Shown here: positions 40,425 through 55,047 of the stretch, piece after piece
Position numbering within the stretch: position 1 is the stretch's first letter
How the letters are laid out: every line of letters starts with the position of its first letter
From: Atopsyche davidsoni
Taxonomy: Eukaryota; Arthropoda; Insecta; Trichoptera; Hydrobiosidae
Direction: 5' to 3'
NCBI GenBank assembly: GCA_022113835.1
Contig: JAILWY010000019.1
Span: 6,348,001-6,412,000 of the forward strand
DNA length: 64,000 bases
Notes under the pieces: model-generated
Seen by the model: only the letters and a program-made list of their open reading frames with translations
What the model was told of the DNA's origin: nothing
Database searches by the model: none
Made by a program: the position numbers and the translations under genes

Positions 40425-43400
40425 TATATATATATATATATATATACCCTTACTGATACAAAGAAAAATGACTTCACATTCACAAGATCAATCAAACAAA
40501 ATTGCTTACATTGTGTAGTAAAGTACATTGTGGTGATGGTGACTCACAGGAAGTACCAGAATAGCCGGGATATATGAATCTGCCATCCACGAGTCTGCTG
40601 TGGAGTGCATATGGTTACTTAATATATTAGCTAAAAAGGATATTATTTAGTTATTCTCTAATTGAACATATCAAAAAGTAAATTGTTGATTAGGGGTATT
40701 AATACAAAAATGATAAAATAAATTTTAATTTTTTTATTATTCAACGTAAACTCTCTTTCTGCAACGTAGTAATAATACATGTTTACTCTCCCGTAACAAT
40801 TAATTCGATACTTGCAAAATTATATATAATATTTAACACACCACTTAATTTGTATTGCAGAGAAGTCTTTGAATTCTCTTGCAATATACTTTTGAAAAAT
40901 TTATTAGAAACCTTTTACTTGGTGATTTTTGGGCTTTAATCTCCTCATACTCAAAACCACCTTCTCTACAAAGATAATATTTCTTAGAGTCGTCACTTTG
41001 ACAAGATATTTTTGAAATATTGAACATATTCAGTACTCCCTTTTCCTCGTTTAATTTATTCAGCACTTTCTTTCATAGAAGCAACTAATTTAACTTTGAT
41101 TATTAACCTTTTTAACTTTCCTTTTAATTTTACAGAAAATTTTTCATAAATTGATGCTTTAAAATCATAACATTGCAATTGTGTGCCAATTTCATGCCAG
41201 TGACTTGTTATTTTGTTTTTTTATCCATAAGCTTGTAATAATAATTTCGAAAATCATACTTAGCAACAATAATCAAGTCACTTTGAAGTACGTCACATTT
41301 TGTAGGCAATTCAATAATAGCAAATCAGCGTGTGCATATCTGCATCAGCATATCAACTCGCAACTGCTTTATTTACAGTTAATATTTAATTGAATATTCT
41401 TATTTTCTTCCAAATTATTACTGATTAAAATCTAGGGTGTTCTACCTGGTTCTAATTTATTTTTTTCAATTACAGCAATTCCTGAATCTAGCTAAAAAGA
41501 AGAAAAAGGCAGAGTCATCGTCATCCGGCAGCGATGACAGTGATGGCGATAGTGACCAGGGAAATGCTCAGGGGACAACTTCACGCAAGAGTGCTTCTTC
41601 AGGCAGTGATCGCACTCCTAGCCCGCCACCAAAAACTGATGGTAATACATCTTAAATTTTACAAATTATTAATTAGCTACTTTACGAAACCAATAGATTT
41701 CCACATAAAAAAAGGTTACCAATTTATCTTTTTTTCTAACCTTAGGACTTTTCAAATATCTTTGTCAAATCAATTAGTTTTTTTTATTATTTAAAAAAAG
41801 GGTAAATATTTCAGACAAGTGTGAATCCACTCTTTTTATGGTTCTCTTTGTTTATCGACACATCAATATTATTTTCAATTCCTTTGATATCTAAACCTAA
41901 CAATATTTTCTAAATAAACAACAGATTTTTTTATTTTTTGTAATGTGATACAAGAGCTTGATTGCAAAATTTACATTTGAAGACATAAACAATGTAGCGT
42001 GGTATTTGTACATTGTAATCCTGGTGACTATAAATAGCTGAAAAACAATTAAATTATGCATTAAAGGTATTGTTTTATAATGAAACAAAAAGTCACAAAG
42101 TTACTCGCTATGCTTGAGTTCTAAAACATAGTTTTTTCTTTCAGCCAAAGGGAAATCCAACCGGACACCCCGTAAAAAATCTACTGACAGCGTCAGCTCT
42201 AGTGGACGTGCTCCGAAGCCTAAAGATAAGGGAAGAAACTCTGAACCTGAAGAAGGTATGAATATCGTATAAATATCACCGTCGTGTCTACTTCTTAATG
42301 GATACCTACACGAAGCCAGTTACCAAAAGAATGCACAGACAAATCAGAAAATTGATCATGCAAATAACAGATTGTGCAAATCAAGTATTCTGTATGTCTG
42401 AATTTCAATTGTTTTATTATATTATTTACTTTGTATTTTCAGGGGAAGTTTCGTCAGATGATGATGAAGACACGAGGAAAACCAAGAGACAGAGCAGTCA
42501 TTCCAATAGCAGTGGTTTTGATACAGACCATTCAGAATTCAATGACGGGTAATTAAAACATTTCCCACTTGATATTAGCCACAGTTAAATTTACAAAAAT
42601 AAATGTGCATTTTTGAAGTATTTATTTAAAGCTAAATATTAGTTAGTTACTTTTACATACCATAACTTTATTGCTAAGAAGATATATATATTGTTTCATT
42701 ATTATTCATTGTACTATCATTCGTTATCTCTCGAGATATATTCTGAGTGTATCAATTATTTGTATTATTTTCTGTATCTGTGGTTAAAACTGTTTTATAA
42801 CAGAAATGCAACATTTGTAAGATAATTTTGTATCCAAAGCACATCTATTATTCTGTTGACCCCTCGCCCTTTTTTTGATCAATCCTTGTCCTTATTTCCT
42901 GTATGCCGCTCTTAATACCTCTTAACCACAGCATGTATTCTCAATGGATACAATGCTTTTTCATGTGCTTATATAACTAAAGAGGCTTCAGGACATCTTG
43001 CTTTGTAGCTTATCATGAAGTTGTATCGATCCTCTGACAATTGCCAAATGCCTCACTGGACTTAGTACGTATATTGAATGTGCAAACTTAGTCAAGTTTT
43101 TCGCTTTTTTTCAGGTATGATGAGAATCTCATGGGAGACAGTGAGGATAGAGCGAGGTTGGCCAGCCTGTCCGAGAAGGAAAGAGAGCAGGAGATCTTCA
43201 AGCGAATAGAGCGGCGTGAGCTCATGAAAACTAGGTACTTTAAATACCATTAAAAATACTAGTTGTGCTTAGGCTCCATTGCAACTTCGCTTGCAATACT
43301 GATAATCTTGATCTTTTTTTTAAGGGAATACTTAATAAATAGAGATTTGATTTTGAGAGGAAGATATTTATTTTATTAATTGCGGGGATCCTCAGGTCAT

Positions 43401-46400
43401 TCTTTGTGCCCCAAAAAACCAGAGTTCCTATGTTTCTAGTGTTTTTTTTTTTAACATTCTTTGCAATCTTAAACTTGCCCAAATAAATATAAATAATAAG
43501 AATATTTTTTAATTATTTACTATATGAGGTGCTATCTTACAGGTGGGAGATAGAGCGTAAGCTGCGCCTCGCACGCCGAAAGAAGGGTTCCCCCAGCGGA
43601 CAACAAGCCGAGACTGCTCAACCACAGCCGAGCATCTCCCCTGAACCCCAGCCAGACAGCAGCTCTTACAGTGGCGGTAAATTTCTCTATTTATTCCAAA
43701 TCATCCTTTTCATTTATTCAAAGTGCTAAACGCTAGTATACGGTATTGACGATTTTATGTTTACGAGAGTGAGGGCTGCGAGGTGTGGGTTGCCATACAA
43801 GTGAGTTGTTATTGTAGGCAAGGATGAAGCAGCGAAAGAGCCACGGGATTCCATGTCCCCACCAGACCAGAGCAAGGTTTACTTGTCCGCCGTGCAGAGA
43901 GACTGGGATGACTCCACTGGTAACAGTCTCTGCTACCTCTGCCTCTTCCTCTGCTTATCTTAGTTTGTGGCTTACACCAAATAACAGGTTTCCATGCAGA
44001 GGGTTGGACGAGGTTGCACTCGCACGTAGAGTTAATATATACAAAGAAACTAAGTTGTTGCTTTAATGGTATCCTTTGTTTTCTCAATGTGACTAAGTCG
44101 GAATTAAATATTAGAATAGTGGCACTAGTGCTAGCTTCTCTGTTATAAAACTTTCATATATCTCAACATATCAGTTTCTTTTAATTTGTATAACATTTTA
44201 CCACTTCCCTTTGTAACCATTCCGCCAAAGATTTAAGTAGTTTGAATATTATGGTTTCTTATACAGGCAGATGAAATTTTCACTAAAGATACATGTTTAA
44301 CCGCTTCGTGGTCTTCAGCAGTCTGTGACCATGGTCTTTTCAAAGCCACTTGTTCACATTCCTATCTCTCGTTTGCAGCCAACAATAAAATAAAGTGGTT
44401 AATAGTCTCTTAATTCTAACGATCTGAACTGTGTGTTGCATAAATATAATAGAAAATCATTTTTTTGTTTCAATATTACTATGAAAATAACTTAATGTGA
44501 GCCTAAGCTCCTTAGATATTATTTCCAATAGTTATGACTTGCGTTGATTTAAAAACTATAGTTTACTAAAAGTAATTCCTGTCTCTCTGCATAAGAAACC
44601 ATATAATTAATTGCACCTATAATATTACTCACTTTTACACATTTTAGAATATTAAGACTATTTTATTAATTTATCTAGGCTGTTTTTTTTTCTTAACGAA
44701 GCTGAATATTATGATTTATTATAATATGAATTGATAAGTCAGTGATTCCAAATTGTTACTCAAAAATTTACTACTTATTTTTAACACTGTTAGATTTTTC
44801 TTTCTCTTTTCTCAAACCTCCGATTGTTTTTTTACGCTTTTGTGTTAAATATAAATAACCCATTTAAGCTTTGGTATAAATAGTGTGTGTTTTCTTTAAT
44901 TTCACATCAATGTTAAAATTGCTTATAGTAAACGTGGTACTCTATTGTAGTCTATAATGTTAGGCTTATTCACTGTAGATTAGTGACTGTTTGAGAGTGA
45001 AATATATGTAAAAACAAAATATCAATTTTTTACGCATTTGTAATTTTCAATCAACTAAATATACAACTTATTTTATAAAACATTGCAGTTAAGTATTTGA
45101 TTAAAATAATAGGTTTTGTAGTACTTAAACGATAATATATTTTTAAAAATTCTTTTTGTGTGTTTTTTGACATACTTTGTACAAAACTGCACAAAAATCA
45201 GCATATTTAAAGAACTTGATATAATCTTATAACACTACTTTCGTTTCCCAAAGCTTGAGTGACCATCAGATAAAATGTAATAAACACTTTTATCTTTTAA
45301 ATACCATCACCAGAAACAGCATCGGCACTCGTAAACTTCCTATAAATTCTACGGGGAGTCACTGCTTTCATTCCATAAAAGATTACCAAAGGAAGTAGTT
45401 GTGAAAAGATGTTGTTCAGATCTGATTGTGCGAAACATACGAGTGAAAGTAGTGCAAGAATTACAATTGTGTAATTATTTATTTTAATACACCCTTAGGG
45501 TTATAAGTTCTTGCACTTTACTCCTCTCGAGGCACCAGTCTTTGAACTTGACTCCAATTGGAGATTTCCATGGGACCTAAACTTATAATCTTTCTTGTTT
45601 AGATGCGTTTGCGTATAATCCGCTCTCCGGTTATTTTAATGTTATTATAGATCATAGTAGATGTATACACAGTAAGTCTGTCGTTGATATTTGTTCCTAC
45701 AAGCTATGTTTAAGAATTTAGATTCGGGTATCCAGGTATTCAAGTATCAAGAGAGAATCCGGCCAGCCCCTGAGTGAAAAAAGCTCTCTAAGAATATTTA
45801 ACATATATTTTATGTTGACTTATTGTGTCACGGTCAAGTAGAACTTCTCTAAATTTTGCCAGTTGCTTGAGCTCTTTTTTGATTTAACAGGAGAGTCTGA
45901 ATGTAAGGAGAGGCCTAAGGAACGCAAGCGCACCGTGGATGACAAACGTGTATCTGCCATGGCAGCCTTGAAGGCCCGCCGCGAAGGAAGACAACGCCGG
46001 GAGCAGGACAATTTGCGCAAGGAGCAAGAGAAGAAGCGTCAACATGGACCTGTGAGCATTGCCACATATTATATTTTATTAATTTATTGTAATTGCATGC
46101 TTTATAAAATAAAAATGAAATCGTGGAAATTACAGTGTGTTATTAATTATTTATACTAAATTATCACTCTAAATTCAGGATGAAGAAGACTTGATCGAGG
46201 GGTCTAACAAGAAGAGAGTTAAGCTCAAGGCCTCAGATATTTATTCTGATGACTCAGGGTCGGATTCTGAAGATAATAAATCTCAAGGTAAATTTTCTTT
46301 TCATTCTTTTTATTAACATGAACATATGTTAATATGCTGAGCAATTTGCTTTAAAATAACTTTAGGCCGTCAACGCTCTACATCTCGCTCAGGTTCCGAC

Positions 46401-49400
46401 TCTGAGAGCGACAAAAAGTCCGTGGCTTCGCAGAGGCCCCGCGGCAGCGGAGGACAGCACAGCAGCGGCCAAGGTAGCAGCCAGCATGGCAGTAGCAGCC
46501 AGCGCCCTTCCCGCCCCCAAAGGCCCTTGCACATCTCTACCAGGGAGGAGCTCAGCAAGATCCGACTCAGCCGGTACTAATTTCAGATGAAATTAAAAAT
46601 TTTATTCTACCCCTCCCAATTATAAAGTCAATCAATGAGGATAGTTTGCGACTGTACATCTGTACAATCAATAAAGCAACGCATGCTTAAAACTAATTTG
46701 TAGAACTTCCTAATTATGCTACATACTCACATAATCAACTTTATCTGAAGGTTCAAAATGGAGCGATTTGTTCACCTGCCATTCTTCAAGCGCGTGGCTC
46801 AAGGCTGCTTCGTCCGCATCGCCATCGGCAACAACAACGACCGACCGGTGTACCGCGTGGCTGAAATTGTCGAGGTCTGCGAAACTGCCAAAATCTACCA
46901 GCTGGGTGGTACACGTACCAATAAGGGGCTCCGGCTGCGACATGGCACGCAGGATCGTGTCTTTCGCTTGGAGTTTATCTCCAACCAGGTCAGTCATTGT
47001 CATCTCGTTTTAACAACCATCTGAAATCGTAAATAGTATACTGATTTTAGAATTTTAGAAGGATTTTTTTTTAACAAACAGTTGGTAATACAAAGCAGCG
47101 AAACCAAAAACAAAACATAGAATACAAACTGCATAAACAATAGAAAAGAATCAGCATTCTAATAAGCTTTCTAAAATTGTCAAAAAAATTACATCCATTA
47201 AAATCGGTTTGGTCATTTCACTTTTTCAGGATTTCTCGGAGACAGAGTTCAGCAAGTGGAAGGACACATGCCTGCAGGCCTCCCGCACCCTGCCCACCCT
47301 GGAGCATGTTGACACCAAGTTGCGTGACATCAAGGAGGCTCTGGCATATGAATTTAAGGTAAACAACAAACTGATCCGCGACAAATAGTCACAATGTCAA
47401 CCATGTGGCTTGCCTGCCATATATATAAATAATAAAGCTTGCCTTAGTACAAATACTATTATTTTATAATTGAAATTAAAAAAATATATGTTGATGGATG
47501 TTTCTAATAGATTGATTTCACTATTTATACAAATATATTTTTAATTTTAGGAAGAGGACGTAGAAAAGATTATTCAGGAGAAGGATCGGTTCAGAGCTCA
47601 CCCCACCAACTATGCCATGAAAAAGACACAGCTCATGAAAGACCGAGATGCTGCTGCCATCAGGTAAGTGCCCATCTCTTAGTTACACACATGCTCATGA
47701 TCTTAGATCAATCCATTCAAGGGTCTGCCTGTTACAGGGGTGAGGAAGAAATGGCATCAGAGCTGACCCTGAAGATAGCTGAGCTTGAAGAGCGCGCCAA
47801 CCAGCTCGACAAAGTGCGCACCTCATCCATTCAGAGCATCTCTTACATCAATAATCGCAACCGTAAACTCAACGTGCAGGCTGCTGAGAAAGCCATCATG
47901 GAAGAGGTACACCCAAAAACTTTTTACACGCTTTATCTTCTGTCTACAAAAATTTATAATCAAACAGGTAACTATACAAATTACTCTATTTGCAATTATT
48001 GTACTGGACTTTCATCAAAGGCTCCATACTTTCACCTTGAGCTGTATTCTATTCTAATGCAAGAATCCCGAGGAAAATGAAGAATAAAAATTTAACGCAT
48101 TTACAATCAAATGGAAAAATATAAATTTATATATAAATCTGCCATACTGATAATGTAGATAAGTTAGTCAAGACATCGGATCTGATAAGTTGATTATAAA
48201 CTTCAAGAAGTAATCTGATGTCTACTTAGTCAGTAGTCATTTGTTAAATAATTAAATGACCAATGGGTTTTATTTTTAAAGCAACTGAGCAAAAAAATAT
48301 TGTGTTTAATAATTTAGTTAAAAACGCAAGTACATATTTAAAAGATGCGCTGTTTGTTTGCAATAATGTTTCAGATATTTTGAAGTTGAGAACTCCGCGT
48401 CTGCACTGCAGTTGCCGTCTACGTTCATCATGATTATACTGCAGTACCGTGCTAGCGATTGCGCTTTTTTGCGAATTTTCAATCTTTGCTGCCTTGCTTT
48501 ATTATTTGATAGATTGCTGTGATGTTCCAGTGCCTGACATGTTATAAACTGTTTGTTTTAATATTGTATTCAGTGTCTTTTGAAAATTAAACTCACAATG
48601 CAAGTCTGAAAAGTTTTAATTACGTGCTGCACTGCAATCACACACGTTATTCATTGAATGTGGCATCTAAAATTGATTTAGGATTCATAAAAACTTTAAT
48701 CTGGTGAAGAATTTATATCATTGTCGAGTCGAAATGTAAAAATTACAGTTGATATATTTTGTCCTTGAATATCGGATCTAATCAAATCAAGCTAAAGATT
48801 GAGGATGACTTCAGTTATTCATAGAAAGTCTAAATTCTTCGATACTTCTATCTTGAATTAACCAAACAGTCTATGTTGAAGGCCTAAACCATCACATCTT
48901 ATTTATTTTTATTACATAAAAAAAAAAACACTCCAATTGACACTATACATAACCGTATCATGTAAAACAACCAAATTTAATTAATTTATTGCAGATAATT
49001 TCTGTTCATATGTAACCCACTAAAAAATTGCAAACCTATGCAAGAAATTGCAGACGTATCCAGCGGATACATCACAATACATTGAGGAGATGAATAAATG
49101 TGTATAATCTTGCTGGCGATTATATTAAAAAATGAGACCAAAAAGTTCATTCCTTGTTACATTGATATATGCACTAATTTTATGATTTAGTATTTTTAGA
49201 TATAGTACCATTAGATATGTATCACTATGTAAAAGAGAATGTAAGCTTCGTACATAAAAATAAGGTTGTAGTGATTTAGAAGGTCATTTTTTTGTTACAG
49301 ATAAAAGCTAACAAGGGCAAGAAGATTGATGACCCCTTCACGAGGCGATCCACCAAGCCGGTCATGAACTTCAAATCGTTTGCAGCTCAAGAAAAACGTG

Positions 49401-49887
49401 ATGAGGAAGGTGTGGACATTATCCAAGAGATGGCCAAGCAAGCCGCCTTGCTTCAGGTACTTGATTGCATTTGATCCCTCAGTTGAAATTGCCTTATTTA
49501 CACTGCAGCGGTGAGTCTCTAACATCATTTATGGATTTCAGGTTAAGGCAGATGATGCTAAGAGAGTCGGAGATAACGCCAAGGCTCAGGAGAATAATTT
49601 GTATTCCCTGCATGACTTCGATATAAATATTGACTTGGAGGTGCCCCCCAGTAAGTATTCAACATTTCTAGACAATCTTTAATAATTTTAATTAAATTAT
49701 ATATTTAAGCCTACACGTGTTAGTGAATAACTTTCAGAACTGACAGGTTATTTATCTCTTACTTTTTTTATTTTCAGTAAACTCGGATAGTGTGATACCG
49801 AAGCCCATGGTGGCCAAAGTCAAGGATACTGGCCCCAAGCGCTCTCTGAACCTTGAGGATTACAAAAAGAAGCGGGGCCTCATATAG
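39710..49887 (+). CDS. Rtf1: RNA polymerase-associated protein Rtf1 (Paf1 complex)
   Basis: Seventeen coding exons: 39710-39772, 41476-41641, 42145-42255, 42443-42548, 43115-43234, 43543-43676, 43818-43919, 45891-46051, 46179-46287, 46366-46573, 46751-46988, 47230-47358, 47551-47663, 47738-47906, 49301-49456, 49542-49650, 49778-49887. Phases close throughout and encode 767 aa (human about 710). Residues 1-148 are acidic, Ser-rich and Lys-rich. The histone-modification domain runs from [15 protein letters not shown] (about 150) through [13 protein letters not shown] (about 290-310). The Plus3 domain is about 415-548 ([53 protein letters not shown]). The helical C-terminus ends in [13 protein letters not shown], the conserved end that binds Paf1C. 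In known systems Plus3 binds phosphorylated Spt5 and the HMD promotes H2B ubiquitination through Rad6/Bre1. Splice choices are mine; alternative splicing was not tested. Confidence 0.96.
40382..40446. repeat. (TA)n microsatellite in Rtf1 intron 1
   Basis: About 65 bp of nearly pure TA, broken once by aaatt near 40,421. It is probably polymorphic in length. It lies in the 1.7-kb first intron, which otherwise holds AT-rich sequence without a supported gene. Confidence 0.9.
43920..45890 (+). other. Rtf1 intron 7 (1,971 bp), no gene recognised
   Basis: Long AT-rich intron between donor ACTG|gtaaca and acceptor gatttaacag. It contains a TTAA-bounded 98-bp segment (44,301-44,398) with only weak terminal similarity, discussed among the rejected items. 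No nested ORF carries a recognisable motif. Confidence 0.7.
47907..49300 (+). other. Rtf1 intron 14 (1,394 bp), no gene recognised
   Basis: AT-rich intron with donor GAAGAG|gtacac and acceptor tttgttacag. It has an imperfect inverted repeat around 48,162-48,235 (agacatcgga against its near-complement tctgatgtct) that could fold, but nothing coding was seen. Confidence 0.7.
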
Positions 49888-51908
49888 CCACCATCCAGAG
49901 ATGACGTCTAAGGCCGCTTCTGTCTACATGTCTGATATATCCTAGGACGTTGGCTGCAGAGCCTTCATACCCGGCTCATTGCCAATTTAGTATTTTAAAA
50001 TTTAGAATTATATTTTACTTCTGAGGCTGAATTCTTTGACAACAAATGTTTATTTTGGAGAGTTGAAAAAAAAATTTGAACAAATTATTGTCGTAAATTC
50101 TCTTGTTTTTTTATTTTAAAAATTGTGACTGCATTGTTTCAAAAATGTTGCATATCACCTGAAATGCTAACGGTTGTTTCTTCCTGGAAAACAATTTTTT
50201 GTTTTTAATAATTTAGATTAGCAGATTGACATTGTTCTTGGATATTGTGCTGGGTTTTAATTTGAAGTTTCGGTCCCGGTACTTGGGCCGTTTCAGGGAA
50301 CTTAAATGCATTTCTCCGAACGGGCGTAGTCTGTAACTACACGGTTTTAAACGTCAGGCCGTCAGCTCAGTTGATCTTGTCATCTCTGTCGATGTTGAAA
50401 AGACTTCAGTTGCGGTTGTGATGAGCACTTTGCGGGTTGAAAACGCAGCACAATATCTAAATCTAATTAAGGCTGCCATAACTTAAAAACACACTTATAT
50501 TGGCAAATTGAATACAACCATGTTTTTAATTCGGTATCAAAAAGTCATTTTGACTGGGTAACTTAAAACCGCATCAGTCTACAAGAGATGTTACGATTAT
50601 TATTTAAATGTAAGCCAATGGCTGCAAAGGCCAAGGATATTGCTCGACTGGTTATTTTTAGTGTAGCGTTTCTTAGAAATATGTAACAGCCTATTATTTT
50701 TAATATGACTATAATGAGTTTTGCTAAGAGCATATTCTATTAGTATTTATTAACACATTCAGTACCTTTTTAGTCAGATGCATTATACTAGATTTGCTTA
50801 TTTACTTGTCTGTATATTGTTTAGCATAACTATTTATTTACTTGTATTTAATTTAAATATTATTTGGGTATAACTTTGAACCCATACAGGCTTACAAATA
50901 TATTTAAGTATATGGTACACACATGAAACGTTGAAGAAACACTCACAGTATTTTCCGGCTATTGCGGTTTCGTGACTTAATCTTTTCACTTGCCATATTT
51001 GAAAACAACTGTGAATAATAATGTTACCTATTATGCCAGTCCGTCATAGATGTACTTATAAATTCTTGATATGGTGTATGAAAACGGGTGATGTCGTTAG
51101 AAGGGTATTAGGGGAAGGGTGTAAGGAGAATTGCTTAAATTAAAAATACCTTTTAACGTTTGAAACATCAACTGTATTCAATTAGATAATAATTGCTAAT
51201 TGTTATGTAAAATTCAAGACATCACTGCTGCATATCATATATACTTCAATAAAAATTTAATTTGTAGCAAAACTGATATTTTATATATATGTAATGATAT
51301 TGTTAATTGGATTTTTTCTATCGTTTCAAGTGTGCACCTTAAACATATTGCTCAAGTGTAATTATTTATTAACTTTATTAACCGGGTTGAAGAATTCAGT
51401 TACGGAAATAAACCGTGTTGTGGGTGAACACGGAGATTAGTGTATTTTCTACTTTGTTACTAGCGTTGGCATCGTTTATTTTAAATGACTGTGATCCTCC
51501 GATGCCGTACACCTATATATTTTATTTTAATGCGGAGTTTCATGATTGAATTGATTTGTGTTTTAATTTGACAGAGAGACGGCAGACTTGTTTTCAACTT
51601 TGTACTTGATTCTATGAATGCGAGCACAAGAGAAGGCTTTGTCTTATTATTAATTTGTAGTCGAAGAGTTAGATTTAAATTATAATTTAATATTGATTAG
51701 TATTGACTGGATAGCATCCGAACCTATTTTACTCATGGTCGGCAGAATTGTAGTAGTGATTCATATTAACGTTCATTAATAGTACTTAATTTATAATTTA
51801 TAAATACGTCAAAAAGCAGGCTGATGGCATTTTTATTTACACGCCTGATTTACATCCATTACAAACGTCCATAAGTTTGAATTCCCAGTTTTTTATTTTA
51901 CGTTATTC

Positions 51909-51940
51909 CACCCTCGATCTACATTCGTAGTTGGAGGGTG
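51909..51940. other. Hairpin with CACCCTC/GAGGGTG arms
   Basis: Arms CACCCTC (51,909-51,915) and GAGGGTG (51,934-51,940) pair perfectly. CTAC/GTAG (51,919-51,922 and 51,927-51,930) extend the stem past a small internal loop, leaving a four-base loop. It lies 2 kb past the Rtf1 stop codon. Function unknown. Confidence 0.55.
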
Positions 51941-54900
51941 ATTTTAATTTTAAAAAAATATTTTGATTTTTACTATTATATTTCGGGGGTGAGCCGTGAT
52001 TTTCAATTGATGTAATCTACAATAGTTATTCAAAATTATTAATAATATGAAAGATGGCATTTCACATTCTTGTTGTACTATGTGTATATGTTCAATGTTA
52101 GTATATGTTAGCTCATATTCACTCGTATGTAATTGAAATTTTTGTCTTACATTTAGACAATCAACAACATGTATCGTATATCAATATTTAATAACTTAGT
52201 ACATATATATACATCCACACATTTATGTTTCTCGTCTTTCATTCTGAAGAAGTTTTAGCTACATGTTAATTCTATCAATAGTAATACTAACTTAGTCGGA
52301 GAATATCTTCTCTTTGAATATGCATGCAATATTTATATGTATTATTTTCACATATAATCATATTTAGTTGAATTTTGGAAATACAATCAATGGCTCTCGA
52401 AATCCGTATGATTCAAATAGATTAATAAAAATATATTACTAATGATATTACAATAAACTGCATTCTGATCGAGATTCATTTTTCTAATTTAAATGTGGAC
52501 GATCCGCCCCTGATGTATTCATCAAAATGTCTTAATACCCAAGTTCTGAATTACTATTTAAATTTTAACTGTGATTACCAAACCATCCGTTACTGCTCCA
52601 CCTATTAAATTACCAATTGACAAAAGTTAATTTAGCTTTTCCGACAATTTGATCATTGATCGGTCTAAGAATAAAAACATTTTATTCAATTAGTGTGACA
52701 TATTTAACCGCTTGGTAATCACTGTTGAATTTAATTGATCTTTCGGAAGTTAGGAATCAATGCTTAAAATCAGTAAGGAGCTTACAGTAGTTATGTGGCA
52801 AATATGATAAGAAGTTACTTAAAATTAGGCATTTTTATTTAATTGAAAGCTTTTGTTTGATTTGTAATAGAACTATAATAGTCTCAAACATTAGGTACAT
52901 TCGCTTTTATAGTCTTCAGGATAGCTTAATATTATAAATAATACTGTAGTCATTTAGGTAATATTAAAACAGGGCTACTGTTTATTTGTAGATTCAAGCA
53001 AATAGTTTATTAGGAAAACATATATATCGCAATTATCTGTGAGCTAATTGGTTCTTTAGTGAAATCTTGTGTTCAATATCCGCTTAATCTTCAAGAGGTC
53101 TTATATTTGTCATTTAAATTAATATATATTATATAAATTGAGTTTATACCCAAATTATAGAAAATGTTTTTGTGTATTGCGTCTTATTTGTTATTAATTA
53201 AAGCTTCGTTTTACCATGCCTAAACTTACACCTGGGAAAGTCCAGTAAATTCAGTCTACCGACCTAGTTTGGTTTATTTGAATAGTTTGAATAAACATAT
53301 TATAATTTTCTTTTATGTATGTAACTTTGTCTTTACACTTTATAAACTATTATTAATCGTACGATAGAGAAGGCGAATTACGCACGGAGTCACTAAACAA
53401 ACACACCTGCAAAATTTTGTGATATTTGCTGCAGCTTGCAAAAAAATATACAAAAAAAAAAAAAACACAGAACAAACTTATTTTATAAGATGTTTTAAGT
53501 TTTTTTCTCAGTCTTCCTCTTCAGTGGTCAACGCTTCCAAAGAAATGCTCTCAATCAGTGCATATGTTACTCGTAAATAAGTCGGTCTCTGGCGTACAGC
53601 AATTTAAGTATTCATTGCTAAACTCAGCCTGGGCCTCTCCGTAGACAAGAACCTCTTGCCTGCGCCTCAATTCAAGAGCCTTTTGATATCATAAGCACAT
53701 CGATTTCAGATTGAATAAATATTTATTTTGAGATTAATATGAAGTTACCTATAAGATGAGTTACTTTGTTGTTAATGTATACTGAATTTACTGCATCTGT
53801 GAGTGAAGGCTTTAAGGTTATAAGAGTATAGTCATAATTTATTGTTAAACGTAGTATTGGGTAAATTTATGTTTTTTCTTTAATTTGACAACAATTGTTA
53901 TTATCGCAGTTTTAAAGCTTACTTTTGTGTCAACAAGTCACTTTATTTTCCTTGTTTACCTCATTTATTATTGAATAAGTTCCATTTATCATATCCTACA
54001 TTTATTTATAAAAATATATATATACATTTCATTTATGAATTATGTATCTTGTATTGCCATTTTAATTTAAAAATAAATGTGTAATCCGAATTTCTACTTA
54101 CAATTTTTATTTCTCGTGTACCCTAAAAAAAATAAACCAATGAGAATATGGTATTACTATTAATTTATTGATAAGAAAACTTGAAATATAATTGCTGAAG
54201 GGCATCAATCCGATGCAATTGCAGCAGAAACATTAAAAAATTAGGCAAGTCAAACTTTACTAATAATAGACAAAAATTGCTTACAATAATAAGATTTAAT
54301 TAGTAAAAATATTATTGTGTTTATTCATTAAATCGTAAATAAGTCTTTGAGAAGATTAATATACTCGACGAGGAAGTTTTCTTAGAACTGTCTAACAGTG
54401 CTGCTAAAAAGATTAACCAATTTTGATTGTTACCGGTTGTAAGTGTGTATATTTAATTTTATTTACAATCTAAACAATCACGAGATGAACAATTAAATTT
54501 TTTAACAAACAATCACAAAATCTGGGACTTAGTGCAATAAAACAAAACCATCATTCTTTCAACTTTTTTTATTAACTCCATATTTGACATTTCCTTATTT
54601 CTGGTAACAAATTCTGATGATACAGTTAATAAATTCAAAAAAGTTTTTAATCCTAAAGGATATTTCATTCAAGGTCATAAAAATTAAAGCAAAGATTATA
54701 AAAAAAAATCTTATCAACCAAATTCATTCATCATAGAAACATCCAAAAAATTTCGCTATACAAATTATCAAAATACATCTTTAAATTACTAAAAAAATGT
54801 TATCAACGAAAATTTACACATAAATTCACTTTTGCTTCAATAATAAATAATGACTTTTTTTGTTCAAAATGCACAATTTATTGGAATCGTTTTAAACCCT

Positions 54901-55047
54901 CAAACGGTTTTAACACGCATGTACCTTTAAGTAAGTTTAGGTTACATTTAAACGACCTTAATGAAATAAATCACACAATTAATACGAGCACATCCAACTG
55001 ACATAAAATAAATATACTGAAATTGGCAGCAATCGGTAATATATCAT

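Noticed and set aside
44297..44402. Second piggyBac-type MITE (TTAA-bounded, 98 bp) in Rtf1 intron 7
   Set aside because: Both TTAA sites exist, but the ends match only as CC(G/A)CTT, six of the first eight bases. TTAA is common in AT-rich DNA, so this could be chance.
46768..47013. Alternative frames inside Rtf1 exon 11 and its antisense ORF
   Set aside because: The Plus3 domain frame (ERFVHLPFF to EFISNQ) is unambiguous; the others are shadows.
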